From positions 3,968,001 through 4,032,000 of the forward strand of contig NZ_CP035925.1 in the NCBI RefSeq assembly GCF_013373365.1: 64,000 nucleotides of DNA, in the 5' to 3' direction. The translations under genes and the position numbers were made by a program. Each line of letters starts with the position of its first letter. Position 1 is the stretch's first letter. This document shows, in pieces, positions 18,510 to 27,200 of the stretch. The notes under the pieces were generated by a model that was not told the DNA's origin, searched no databases, and saw only the letters and a list, made by a program, of their open reading frames with translations. The DNA comes from Lentibacillus sp. CBA3610 (GTDB lineage: Bacteria; Bacillota; Bacilli; Bacillales; Amphibacillaceae).

Positions 18510-18706
18510 TTATGGTATCCATCATTTTCACCCGTCAGCTGATCTGTTAATTGATTAATTCTTTGAAAAACTGCCTCCCGATCTTTTTTGGATAAATTTG
18601 GGTCCTGAAACCGGGAAATTAAATCCTGGAGTTTTTTAATCAGTTCCTCATCTGAGCAGTTAAATCGTTTGGCGTTATTTTTAAAGCTAACCACGTTGTC
18701 TTCCAT
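18497..18706 (-). CDS. Small helical protein, unknown
   Basis: A 69-residue hydrophilic protein starting MEDNVVSFKNNAKRFNCSDE and predicted to be helical, with a KDREAVFQRINQLTDQL segment. ATG 18706 is preceded by GGAGGTATCC; a TTG 15 bases upstream would overlap that ribosome site. I do not recognise the family. The terminator is built into the end of the gene. Confidence 0.6.
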   Translation of the reverse strand: MEDNVVSFKNNAKRFNCSDEELIKKLQDLISRFQDPNLSKKDREAVFQRINQLTDQLTGENDGYHKCDL

Positions 18707-18842
18707 CTGGGATACCTCCAAGGATTGTATGTTGCCTTTACTACTGATATCCCGATACCCATTTTTAAAATCAGCAAAACATGGATTGTAAAAATTATTA
18801 AATATATTTCACAATATCACTGATTCATTCTTTGGTTACCTT

Positions 18843-19118
18843 TTAACATCTAAAACGTGCTGCGATTCTCATAGCATGATGGATTGTCCTGGCATGTCTT
18901 CCTTCTGCTGTGTATGGGTTAATTAACGGACGCAGACGCTGCAGAAACTCATGATCGCAAAAGCAAGCTGATCCACCTCTCTCTAAACATACATCATGTG
19001 CCTGGCATGCAGCATCGACAGCATTAACCGGTTCACCCGGTCCGCTGCATCCCGGTCCGCAATATCGATATCCGGGAATAATGCAATTGCCTGGACGGGA
19101 TTGACCATATTGAGGCAT
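18843..19118 (-). CDS. Phospholipase A2-like small protein
   Basis: A 91-residue Cys-rich protein. RYCGPGCSGPGEPVNAVDAA, followed by CQAHDVCLE, combines a glycine-rich calcium loop (CGPGCSGPG) with a helix bearing the His-Asp pair of secreted and parvovirus-type phospholipases A2 (DAACQAHD). A basic tail follows, with HARTIHHAMRIAARFRC at the end. ATG 19118 was chosen because GGGGGAATT precedes it. No signal peptide is seen. Similar proteins in Bacilli are annotated as parvovirus coat VP1-like; a spore-coat or envelope role is possible. Activity is inferred from the motif only. Confidence 0.68.
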   Translation of the reverse strand: MPQYGQSRPGNCIIPGYRYCGPGCSGPGEPVNAVDAACQAHDVCLERGGSACFCDHEFLQRLRPLINPYTAEGRHARTIHHAMRIAARFRC

Positions 19119-19216
19119 TTTAATTCCCCCTACATTTTTTAATCTTCCGGGATATCTTATGCGTAAAGGTTTAAAAGGACTGTTTGAACACCCAACCCGG
19201 AAAGCTTTGAATTTTT

Positions 19217-19245
19217 TTGACACAAAAACAGTTAGCCTTTATTAT
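19217..19245 (+). promoter_or_regulatory. SigA-type promoter of the sulfur transporter gene
   Basis: TTGACA (19217-19222), 17-base spacer, TATTAT (19240-19245), about 45 bases upstream of the ATG. Confidence 0.75.
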
Positions 19246-19290
19246 TATAAAGTAAACCCGACTAAAATGATAAGGAAAGGGTGTTTTGAA

Positions 19291-20550
19291 ATGGCTTCAA
19301 CGACAAAGGTTCAACCGGTAGATGAAGTAAAAGATCCTGTTCCACGAAATAATACTGATTTAAATAAACCGCAAACGTCACTAATTATTGGTGGACTCAT
19401 TGCAGGCGCAATCCTGATGATTTATCTTATGGCAACAGAAAATATCGTACAGCCATTACTGCTCGTCATTGGTCTGCTCCTTGGTTATACACTGTTTCAT
19501 GCACGTTTCGGTTTTACATCGGCGTTTCGCAGGATAATGTCTGTTGGTAATGGGCAGGCATTGAGATCCCATATGTTAATGCTTGCTGTTGCCGTCACAT
19601 TATTTGCGCCAATCCTGGCATTTGGCTATTCATTTTTTGGAGAAGGCGTGGCCGGTTATGTATCACCGGTTGGTGTGAGTCTTTTAGTAGGCGCTTTTAT
19701 GTTTGGCATTGGCATGCAGCTTGGCGGCGGATGCGCTTCCGGGACACTTTATGCAGTTGGCGGCGGGCGATCGGTCATGTTTGTCACGCTTTTATTCTTC
19801 ATTATTGGTTCAACAGTCGGTGCCTATCACCTGCCGTTTTGGACGGAAGACTTACCGGCATTTGAACCTGTTTCGCTGGCAACATCGACCGGATTTGGCT
19901 ATGGTGGTGCCTGGCTGTTATCGATTGCACTGTTTGGCCTCATTACGTGGATTACGTTAGTCGTGGAAAGAAAGAAGCGACCGCCAAAAATGGCGCCTAA
20001 ACCATCAGCTTCAGGGTGGAGACGCATTTTCCGCGGTTCATGGCCGTTGTTTGCTGCAGCCATTGCATTAGCCGTTCTGAATGCTCTAACATTGATGGTT
20101 CGCGGAACGCCATGGGGCATTACATCAGCTTTTGCTCTATGGGGATCCAAAGCGGCCCAATTTTTAGGCATCGATGTGGCGAGCTGGGGTTATTGGCAAG
20201 GTGCTAACGCTGCAGCACTGGAAGCATCCATTTTTTCCGATTCGACGACTGTCCTGAATCTTGGCGTTATTCTAGGCGCGTTTCTTGCATCGGCTGCCGG
20301 GGGACTATTCAAATTTTCAAAGATGAATGGAAAAAATGTTACAGCATCTGTTATCGGCGGTCTGATGATGGGCTATGGCGCCCGTCTTGCTTTTGGTTGT
20401 AATATTGGTGCATACTTCGGTGGCATTGCGTCATTCAGTCTTCATGGCTATGTCTGGGGCATCCTGGCACTGGCAGGAACCTTCCTGGCCTTGTATCTCA
20501 GACCACTATTCGGACTATCGGTACCGAAACCTAAAGACTCGTTTTGTTAG
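19291..20550 (+). CDS. YeeE/YedE-family sulfur (thiosulfate) transporter
   Basis: A 419-residue polytopic protein of the sulphur-transport family (TsuA-like). Two internal halves each hold the diagnostic cysteine motif: GGGCASGTLYAVGGG (about residue 148) and FGCNIGAYFGGIASFSLHG (near residue 370). In the characterised homologue, conserved cysteines relay thiosulfate across the membrane. ATG 19291 follows AGGAAAGGG and lies downstream of a good promoter; an in-frame extension upstream crosses that promoter and is rejected. No TusA-like partner is adjacent. The ion carried is inferred. Confidence 0.88.
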   Translation: MASTTKVQPVDEVKDPVPRNNTDLNKPQTSLIIGGLIAGAILMIYLMATENIVQPLLLVIGLLLGYTLFHARFGFTSAFRRIMSVGNGQALRSHMLMLAVAVTLFAPILAFGYSFFGEGVAGYVSPVGVSLLVGAFMFGIGMQLGGGCASGTLYAVGGGRSVMFVTLLFFIIGSTVGAYHLPFWTEDLPAFEPVSLATSTGFGYGGAWLLSIALFGLITWITLVVERKKRPPKMAPKPSASGWRRIFRGSWPLFAAAIALAVLNALTLMVRGTPWGITSAFALWGSKAAQFLGIDVASWGYWQGANAAALEASIFSDSTTVLNLGVILGAFLASAAGGLFKFSKMNGKNVTASVIGGLMMGYGARLAFGCNIGAYFGGIASFSLHGYVWGILALAGTFLALYLRPLFGLSVPKPKDSFC

Positions 20551-20566
20551 AATGATTATTACAGAG

Positions 20567-20596
20567 GCTGGCTCTATTACAGGGCCGGCTTTTTTT
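20567..20596 (+). terminator. Intrinsic terminator of the sulfur transporter
   Basis: GCTGGCTCT / AGGGCCGGC arms (with G-U pairs), four-base loop, then seven T residues. Confidence 0.82.
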
Positions 20597-20631
20597 GTGT
20601 CTCCTGCACCGATAGTTCTACCAAGGAAGAG

Positions 20632-20660
20632 TTGACATACTGAATAGTGTTCTGTATAAT
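20632..20660 (+). promoter_or_regulatory. SigA promoter of the gbsR-like operon
   Basis: Consensus TTGACA (20632-20637), 17-base spacer, TATAAT (20655-20660). TTCAAAATGAAC downstream of the -10 is a possible regulator half-site pair. Confidence 0.85.
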
Positions 20661-20732
20661 TCCAACTAAACTATTCAAAATGAACAAAACAAATTGAACA
20701 TATTATACTGATCGAACTAGGGGTGGTGAATC

Positions 20733-21296
20733 ATGGTGACTGATAATGATATGCAAAAAATTGAGGAATCACGCGATATTATGATTAGTGCAATTGCCCA
20801 GACGATGGTGATTTATGGTGTGACACCGTCTGTGGGCAGGATTTACGGTGTGCTTTATTTTGCGGACAAACCGCTTAATCTGGATGAAATAAAAAATCAG
20901 GTTGCGATGAGCAAGGGAAGTGTCAGCACAGGGTTAAGGGATCTTCTTGATACTGAAATGGTGATTAAAGTGTGGAAAAAAGGCGACCGGAAAGATCATT
21001 ATATTGCCGATAAAGACTTTTTTAAAAACTTTTTTGCCTTTTTCACCAAAATGCTCAGGCAGGAAAGAAACATTACCTTAAGAGCTTATGAACAGGTGGA
21101 AGGCACACTGAAAGATATTGCGGAAAATGGTGACTCTGACGAAGCGAAAGAGACGGCCAAAGGGGACCTTGAGGATATAAATCAAACCATGACTTATTTT
21201 GACTGGACGCTCAGATTAGCCAATGCAATGGAATCACGGAAGATATTTGAGTATTTTCCAAAACACAAAGGTGGTGATTGCACTGGACAAGAATGA
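20733..21296 (+). CDS. GbsR-type MarR-fold transcriptional regulator
   Basis: A 187-residue winged-helix protein of the GbsR family. It has the early segment TPSVGRIYGVLYFADKPLNL, the recognition helix MSKGSVSTGLRDL and the wing DRKDHYIADKDFF. GbsR senses choline and represses glycine betaine synthesis and uptake genes in Bacillus; relatives control other quaternary amine functions. Here it leads an operon with a cysteine hydrolase and a betaine-type binding protein, agreeing with that theme. The next gene begins inside its 3' end. Confidence 0.87.
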   Translation: MVTDNDMQKIEESRDIMISAIAQTMVIYGVTPSVGRIYGVLYFADKPLNLDEIKNQVAMSKGSVSTGLRDLLDTEMVIKVWKKGDRKDHYIADKDFFKNFFAFFTKMLRQERNITLRAYEQVEGTLKDIAENGDSDEAKETAKGDLEDINQTMTYFDWTLRLANAMESRKIFEYFPKHKGGDCTGQE

Positions 21297-21942
21297 TACA
21301 GCACTCGTTTTAATCGATGTGCAAAAAGAAAGTGAATTTGGTATCGAGGGCGTCGGTTCAGTTGTGAATAATACAGAGAAGCTAATTGCTGAGTGCCGGA
21401 AAGCAGGTATTCCGATCATATTCACACGGCATATTAACCGGGGAGATACGATCGGTCTGTCCAATAAAGAACCTTTGAATGATGAGGGCAGGCCCGTATT
21501 TTACGATGATGGAACGGATGCGGTGGAAATCTTTGATCAAATTAAGCCTGAAAAAGGTGATATCGTCATTGATAAATATCGCTGGAGCAGTTTTTATGAT
21601 ACAAGTTTAGATTTGATGCTCAGAAATATGGGAATCAAGCATCTGATTATGGGAGGGTTTGTCACGGACGGCTGTCTGATGACGTCCGTGTTCGATGCTT
21701 TTTTCCGTGATTATCAGGTGAATTTAATAAAAGATATGTGCGGTACTACAAATGAAGGCGCGCATATGGCATCTATCATGATTATGGCCAATTGGGTCTA
21801 TGATTTAGCCGTTTTTGATACGTCGGAAATGATTAAGAAACTAAATGGTGAAAACTATCGGAACTGGGAACCAGACTATCCTGATCAATTACAATTCACA
21901 CCTGAAAGTATGCGTGAAACATTTAATACGTTAAATAAATAA
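21283..21942 (+). CDS. Isochorismatase-family cysteine hydrolase
   Basis: About 219 residues. The Asp-Lys-Cys triad is visible in ALVLIDVQKE, VIDKYRWSSF and FVTDGCLMTS. Family members hydrolyse C-N or ester bonds in nicotinamide, biuret, carnitine-like or related small molecules. The start is uncertain: AAAGGTGGTG lies just inside gbsR and the best-spaced codon is CTG 21283; GTG 21271/21274 fall within the ribosome site. It overlaps gbsR by 14 bases. With a GbsR regulator and a betaine-type binding protein on either side, a quaternary-amine or amide substrate is a reasonable guess. Confidence 0.82.
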   Translation: MDKNDTALVLIDVQKESEFGIEGVGSVVNNTEKLIAECRKAGIPIIFTRHINRGDTIGLSNKEPLNDEGRPVFYDDGTDAVEIFDQIKPEKGDIVIDKYRWSSFYDTSLDLMLRNMGIKHLIMGGFVTDGCLMTSVFDAFFRDYQVNLIKDMCGTTNEGAHMASIMIMANWVYDLAVFDTSEMIKKLNGENYRNWEPDYPDQLQFTPESMRETFNTLNK

Positions 21943-21970
21943 TTTTACATCATAAGAGGAGGACGAATGG

Positions 21971-22932
21971 GTGTTAAAACGAATGAGATTTTTAGGGTTA
22001 ACTGCCATTATGATTCTGTTGGTGGTTTTGGCGGCTTGCGGCGGAAGTGGCAATGATGAAAGCAGTGAAAGCAATGGAGACGATGGTGCCTCAAACGAAG
22101 AAGCTTCAAATGAATCGTCAAATGGCGATACTGTCAGTGAAATCGGCCAGGAAGAACTGACAATTCCTTACGTTGCATGGGCATCAGCTACAGCCAGCAA
22201 CCATGTCATGGAAGTTGTACTGGAAGAAGCAGGCTATGACGTTACGCTGCAGCAAGTGCAATGTATACAGGTGTATCCGATGGTTCAGCGGATGCAACTG
22301 TTTGTGTATGGCTGCCGCATACGGATGCCAGCTATTGGGAAGAATATAAAGAAGATCTGGTGCATTTAGGACCGAACTTGGAAGAAGCGCCGCTTGGTCT
22401 TGTCGTTCCGGAATATATGGATGTCGATTCCATTGAAGATCTGAGAGAGAACACAAATTCAGTCGGCGATAATACAGATTATACCATTACAGGTATTGAG
22501 CCAGGTGCTGGCCAAATGCAGCTGACAGAAGAAGACGTAATGCCTGAATATGGATTGGATGATTGGACACTTCAGGCAAGCTCTTCCCCGAGCATGGCAG
22601 CTTCATTGGGCGATGCGATTGAAAATGAAGAGCCGATTGTGGTGACGCTTTGGTCGCCGCATTGGACATTCTCTGAATATGATCTAAAATATCTTGAGGA
22701 TCCGGAAAATATTTACGGCGACCCTGACAACATTAATACAATTGTACGAAGCGGACTGGAAGAAGATGCTCCGAAAGCCCATAAAATTCTTGATCAGTTT
22801 AAGTGGTCAAAAGAACAAATCGGTGAAGTTATGGTTAAAATCAACGAAGGAATGGACCCTGCCGAAGCAGCTGAAGAATGGGTCAACAATAACCAGGATA
22901 CCGTCAGTGAATGGACAAAAGGGACAGAGTAA
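21971..22932 (+). pseudogene. Broken glycine betaine/proline-type ABC substrate-binding lipoprotein
   Basis: GTG 21971 follows AAGAGGAGGACG. The product begins with a lipoprotein signal (LVVLAACGGSG, lipobox Cys) and an OpuAC-like domain starting LTIPYVAWASATASNHVME. After GYDVTLQQVQ (near 22260) the frame is lost, and the rest of the domain (MYTGVSDGSADATVCVWLPH onward) continues in another frame to 22932. Relative to OpuAC proteins, three to four residues are missing at the junction, so a deletion of about 10 bases fits better than a single slipped base. No permease or ATPase gene is adjacent. Either a true pseudogene or an assembly error. Confidence 0.85.
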
Positions 22933-22947
22933 ATATTAGCTGATGAA

Positions 22948-22987
22948 AGAAGCGGAAACCATATTAATATGGTTTCTGCTTCTTTTC
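22948..22987 (+). terminator. Intrinsic terminator of the gbsR-like operon
   Basis: AGAAGCGGAAACCATA / TATGGTTTCTGCTTCT, a nearly perfect stem of 16 bp with a very short loop, then TTTT. Confidence 0.88.
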
Positions 22988-23467
22988 GTTTATTGTCTTG
23001 TTTGTATTTTGCTGCAGGTCTAAATATGGGGCACTGAGAATTGAGCAGGATGACAATTGTGTGAAGACAGGCATGCAAGGCTGAAACATGATATAATAAA
23101 GATAAATACGTCTTGGGAGATCTTGTGTCATTACCTAAGGAAGATTGAATCTATACTGTGCAGATTATATAACTGCACCAAAAAAATCGCAAGTCGAAAT
23201 GTATTCTTTGATGAAGAAACGCTGGAGCCGGTGTAGGTCCTGGTACTAAGGTATAGCAAAAAGTTTTAAGAATCAATGCCGGTATAGGGGTTGTATGCTT
23301 ATGGTATTGACAAATGAGCTTCAAAAAATGACTTATCCTTCAATTAACTCGTGTTCATTTATCCTGTAGTTTACAATTCATTCTGCTTACATAATTGGGG
23401 ACAAACTATTACAATATATGAGGAAGTATTTTTATTAATTGTCATGTTTACTGAGAGGATGAATAGG
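22988..23467. other. Long intergenic region before the prenyltransferase
   Basis: About 480 bases without a convincing gene. GTTTTAAGAATCAATGCCGG followed by TATAG (about 23261-23286) loosely resembles a SigB promoter; TTGACA at 23307 has no matching -10. No riboswitch or T-box sequence was recognised. Confidence 0.45.
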
Positions 23468-24409
23468 ATGAGCAGGCAAATCGTCACCTCATCAGATATA
23501 AATCGTACTGATTTTGCATCAGAGAAAGAAAATCAAACATCAATCGTGGCGGACCTGAAGTCACTTTTTAAAATTCCGGTGCTGATAGCAAACGCAGTAC
23601 CGGTCTTTGCCGGATTTTGGCTGGCAATATATTTTACAGGTGCATCTTTTTCAGCTAATTTTGATATATTTCTTCTGACCATTATCGGTAGTACGCTGGT
23701 TATGGCCGGAGCACTTGTGATCAATAACTGGTATGATGTCGATATTGATACTGTCATGGACAGGACAAAGTCACGGCCGACGGTGACAGGTAATATTTCG
23801 CTCAGGACAGTTCTGTGGATTGGAATGGCAGCAAGTGTCATTGGTTTACTGATGTTGGCCTTTACCACACTTGAAGCGGTCATATATGCATTTATCGGCT
23901 GGTTCACTTATGTTTTTCTCTATACCATGTGGTCGAAACGCAAGTATACCCTCAATACGGTGATCGGGAGTGTTTCCGGTGCCGTGACACCACTGATTGG
24001 GTGGGCCGCATTGGAGCCTGCCTCACATATTGTACCGATCGTTTTGGCACTCATTATTTTCATTTGGCAGATGCCGCATACATTTGCGATTGCGATTCGT
24101 AAATATGATGAGTACAAGGCTGCAAACGTTGCTATGCTGCCGGTTGTATACGGTATGGAGATTACAAAGCGCCAGATGGTTATTTACATCGCGTGTCTTC
24201 TGCCGCTGCCGTTTTATTTGTTTTCACTGGGGACAGCCTTCATTGTAATAGCAACGTTGCTCAATATCGGATACCTTGCCCTGGCGATCAGCGGTCTTTT
24301 TTCCAGGGATACTGTGAAATGGGCGGATAAAATGTTTATGGTCTCTGTGAATTATTTAATGATTATCTTTGTTGCTGCGATTGTCGTAACATTGCCATGG
24401 TTTGGATAA
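23468..24409 (+). CDS. ctaB: UbiA-family prenyltransferase, probably heme O synthase
   Basis: A 313-residue membrane enzyme with about eight to nine helices. The first prenyl-diphosphate motif reads NNWYDVDIDTVMDRTKSRP, the form found in protoheme IX farnesyltransferase (CtaB); the second region is AIRKYDEYKAANVAMLP. CtaB joins farnesyl diphosphate to heme B to make heme O for terminal oxidases. ATG 23468 was preferred for GAGAGGA upstream; ATG 23459 is an alternative. No ctaA or cta oxidase genes are adjacent, so another heme- or quinone-related UbiA role cannot be excluded. Confidence 0.8.
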   Translation: MSRQIVTSSDINRTDFASEKENQTSIVADLKSLFKIPVLIANAVPVFAGFWLAIYFTGASFSANFDIFLLTIIGSTLVMAGALVINNWYDVDIDTVMDRTKSRPTVTGNISLRTVLWIGMAASVIGLLMLAFTTLEAVIYAFIGWFTYVFLYTMWSKRKYTLNTVIGSVSGAVTPLIGWAALEPASHIVPIVLALIIFIWQMPHTFAIAIRKYDEYKAANVAMLPVVYGMEITKRQMVIYIACLLPLPFYLFSLGTAFIVIATLLNIGYLALAISGLFSRDTVKWADKMFMVSVNYLMIIFVAAIVVTLPWFG

Positions 24410-24475
24410 GACGGAGAGATTAGGTCAGTGATGAAATGGGAAAGATGTCATTAAACAGTTAAGGAGGAAATCTTT

Positions 24476-24754
24476 ATGGCAGATATCAAAAAAGGTGACC
24501 ACAAATTTTATATAGGCGCTGATGAACAGGAACCAAAAGCGGAAATCACATTTAAGGAATCCGGTCATAATGAACTGAACGTGGATCATACGTATGTATC
24601 CGAGGAACTACGCGGTGAAGGCGTCGCCGGCAAGCTCGTTGAAAAAATGGTATCGTATGCACGGGACGAAGGAAAGAAGATTGATCCAACATGCCCTTAT
24701 GCGAAAGAGAAAATGGAAAAAACACCGGAATACCATGATGTACTGACGAAATAA
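24476..24754 (+). CDS. Small GNAT-type N-acetyltransferase (COG2388)
   Basis: A 92-residue single-domain GNAT of the YjdJ/COG2388 kind. The acetyl-CoA loop reads ELRGEGVAGKLVEKMVSYAR, and KIDPTCPYAKEKMEKTPEY closes the domain. Members are half the size of ordinary GNATs; the substrate is unknown. AAGGAGGAAATC precedes the ATG and a terminator follows. Confidence 0.85.
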   Translation: MADIKKGDHKFYIGADEQEPKAEITFKESGHNELNVDHTYVSEELRGEGVAGKLVEKMVSYARDEGKKIDPTCPYAKEKMEKTPEYHDVLTK

Positions 24755-24789
24755 CAATCGCGATAAAAAAATAGCTTTTTGGAAAATGT

Positions 24790-24818
24790 GCCAGGGTTAC
24801 GCTTCCCTGGCTTTTCTA
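24790..24818 (+). terminator. Intrinsic terminator of the small GNAT gene
   Basis: CCAGGG / CCCTGG stem with an 8-base loop, then CTTTTCT. Confidence 0.75.
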
Positions 24819-24859
24819 TTATAATAAAGTGTGTAAACCAGTCGGAAGAGGGACAAACC

Positions 24860-25510
24860 ATGCAGAAAGTTGCAAAGATCACTTATGAAAGCATCATGAT
24901 CCTGCTTGTCATGATTACCATTATAACGATCTGGACGGATGAAACCTATAACACAACAATCAGCTGGGTTGTGTGGGGGATATTTTTTGCTGATTTTACT
25001 GTTCGTTTTATTATGTCCAGTTCGAAATGGGCATTTATAAAACAAAACCCATTTCTTCTAATCGCTATCATTCCATTCGATCAATTTTTTCAGATGGCCA
25101 GAATTGTACGGGTTATCTATTTATTTCGGATTAAAACCATCACAAAATATTACGTCTTGCCATTTGTTGAAAAGCTGACGTTTCGCTCGAAGTCACTGAT
25201 CCTGTCCATTATATTATTTTTACTGCTCGGGGAAGCGTTGCTCATTCAAATCGTTGAAAACTCTGTTGAATCCTATTTTGATGCATTGTTCGTGATTTTT
25301 GGCTATTTATTGTTTTTTGGCCACAGAGTATTTGAAATCGAGCAAACCATTTCGGTCTGGACCTTAACAGTGGTATCCATTCTCGGCATTGCCATTCAGG
25401 GACTGGCACTCCAATGGGGGTTTAATCGGATTGATATTTTTTACAAGTGGTTAAAAGGTAAACGCAACGTTGATTCGGATGAAAGGCGGGGTCTGAAATC
25501 AGGCGAATAA
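24860..25510 (+). CDS. Ion-channel-like membrane protein without a selectivity filter
   Basis: A 216-residue protein with about six helices and the layout of a voltage-sensor protein. The pieces are FFADFTVRFIMSS (S2-like), FLLIAIIPFDQFFQ (S3-like) and MARIVRVIYLFRIKTI with spaced Arg/Lys (S4-like), followed by two further helices. Between these two, where a potassium channel has TVGYG, the sequence is FGYLLFFGHRVFEI, with no filter. ATG 24860 follows AGAGGGAC. It is likely a relative of potassium channels that has lost, or never had, K+ selectivity. Confidence 0.6.
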   Translation: MQKVAKITYESIMILLVMITIITIWTDETYNTTISWVVWGIFFADFTVRFIMSSSKWAFIKQNPFLLIAIIPFDQFFQMARIVRVIYLFRIKTITKYYVLPFVEKLTFRSKSLILSIILFLLLGEALLIQIVENSVESYFDALFVIFGYLLFFGHRVFEIEQTISVWTLTVVSILGIAIQGLALQWGFNRIDIFYKWLKGKRNVDSDERRGLKSGE

Positions 25511-25713
25511 TAACGTTCAAAACTGATGCTGTTATCAATACTCCCACATAACTCATTTATTATTACCCTCCCGGAAACCGCACATAAAACCCACTGGTAC
25601 TGTGATGTTTGTCGTTAAAAGATACCTTTGTGTTCTGACGATTCAATCGAAGCATAATCCCTGAAGACTTGGGGATGATATTGTAAAGATTCGCCTGAAA
25701 GGAAGTGGAACAA

Positions 25714-27075
25714 ATGTCTGACAAACTGTACGATATAATCGGGGTCGGGATAGGGCCTTATAATCTTGGTTTAGCTGCTCTCTTGGATATTACCCCTGAA
25801 CTTGATAGCTTATTTTTTGATAAGATGCCAAAGTTTGAATGGCATCCCGGAATGTTAATTGAACGAATGAATTTGACCACCCCTTTTTTAGGGGACCTTG
25901 TCACATTCGCTGATCCAACAAGCCGACTCACTTACATCAACTATTTACATGAACACAATCGTCTGTACCAGTTCTACTTTTTTAACAAGTTTCAGATTCC
26001 CCGTCAGGAATATAACCATTACCTGCAATGGGTGGCCGATCAATTGGAACAGCTCAACTTCGGTTATAAGGTCGTCGATGTGATCGATCATGAAAAAGCT
26101 GCGGAGCCTCACTATGAGGTAGTCGTGGAAGAAACCTCAACTCAAAAACGATCCTCATACTTCACAAAAAACGTTACCATGGCAACCGGAAGTGAACCCT
26201 TGGTACTGGACACCATGTCAGGACACCCAAAGGAAGATGTTTTACATACAGATCGCTACATGTACGAAAAGGAAAGCTTAGTTGAATCCCCGCACATTAC
26301 AATCGTCGGTTCTGGTCAGAGTGCCATCGAGGTTTTACTGAATCTGTTAAAAGAACAGGAAAATAAAGTATTTCAATTGACGTTATTCACCCGTTCCAGC
26401 GGCCTATTTCAATTGGAGAAAGCCAAATTTGGCCAGGAGTATTTTTCACCCGATTTTGTTGATTATTTTCATTCGCTCGGCTTTAACCAGCGTCTCGACA
26501 CATTGGACACATTAGGAACGCTCAGAAAAGGTGTTAATCCACAGACATTGATGGAATTATACGAAACGCTTTACCATAAAACAATTGGCCAAACGGAACA
26601 GCCGGTAACCATTCAGCCCAATACAGAAGTGAAACATATAAATCGGAACAATGATAAGTATGTATTGAACTGTCATCAGTGGCAAAAAGAAAATTCCTTT
26701 GATTATGAAACGAATAAGGTTATCCTGGCAACAGGTTATAAACCCCATATTCCTGCATGGTTCTATGACCGTTTTAAGGATAAAATTATGTGGGAAGACG
26801 AGGACCGTTATAAAGTTACCCGAGATTATCAACTGGCGTTTCATGATCAGCGGGACCACCGTTTTTTCACCATGACCAATTTGGAGCATTCTCATGGCAC
26901 GGCAGCCACCAACTTGGGATTGGCCGTTCAAAAGAACATTCAAATCATAAACTTGCTTGCCGGACGGGAAGTATTCAAAGACAGACGTGATACCATCTTT
27001 CAGCAGTTTACAATGGAAGATGAATACTTGTCCGAAAATGGTAATCCATTTAATTTTCGTAAATCCGGCAGTTGA
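25714..27075 (+). CDS. Lysine/ornithine N-monooxygenase (siderophore type)
   Basis: A 453-residue flavin-dependent N-hydroxylase of the IucD/PvdA family. The FAD motif is GVGIGPYNLGLAAL; then FEWHPGMLIERMNLTTPFLGD, given in part as ERMNLTTPFLGDL; the NADPH motif is ITIVGSGQSAIEV; and the C-terminal ATGYKPHIP. It hydroxylates the side-chain amine of lysine, ornithine or a diamine in hydroxamate siderophore synthesis. No siderophore synthetase, exporter or clear Fur box is adjacent, so it is an orphan here. ATG 25714 is preferred to GTG 25705 because of AAAGGAAGTGG. Confidence 0.88.
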   Translation: MSDKLYDIIGVGIGPYNLGLAALLDITPELDSLFFDKMPKFEWHPGMLIERMNLTTPFLGDLVTFADPTSRLTYINYLHEHNRLYQFYFFNKFQIPRQEYNHYLQWVADQLEQLNFGYKVVDVIDHEKAAEPHYEVVVEETSTQKRSSYFTKNVTMATGSEPLVLDTMSGHPKEDVLHTDRYMYEKESLVESPHITIVGSGQSAIEVLLNLLKEQENKVFQLTLFTRSSGLFQLEKAKFGQEYFSPDFVDYFHSLGFNQRLDTLDTLGTLRKGVNPQTLMELYETLYHKTIGQTEQPVTIQPNTEVKHINRNNDKYVLNCHQWQKENSFDYETNKVILATGYKPHIPAWFYDRFKDKIMWEDEDRYKVTRDYQLAFHDQRDHRFFTMTNLEHSHGTAATNLGLAVQKNIQIINLLAGREVFKDRRDTIFQQFTMEDEYLSENGNPFNFRKSGS

Positions 27076-27200
27076 CGTTTATTAACCCCATCGGTCGTTG
27101 AAAAGTTTCCATAATCTAATCCGTACTCTTTATTTCATGTTTTCTCCTGCAACTGGACCATTTACGGTGAGCTGCCGATCTTTCCCTTTGAGTGCTCCGG

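Noticed and set aside
19159..19290. N-terminal extension of the sulfur transporter
   Set aside because: It crosses a consensus SigA promoter; ATG 19291 has the ribosome site.
22988..23467. Possible T-box or small RNA in the long gap before ctaB
   Set aside because: No T-box sequence, riboswitch core or clear terminator was seen; only a weak SigB-like word.
25511..25713. Fur box upstream of the siderophore-type hydroxylase
   Set aside because: A/T-rich words are present but none matches the 19-base Fur dyad well enough.
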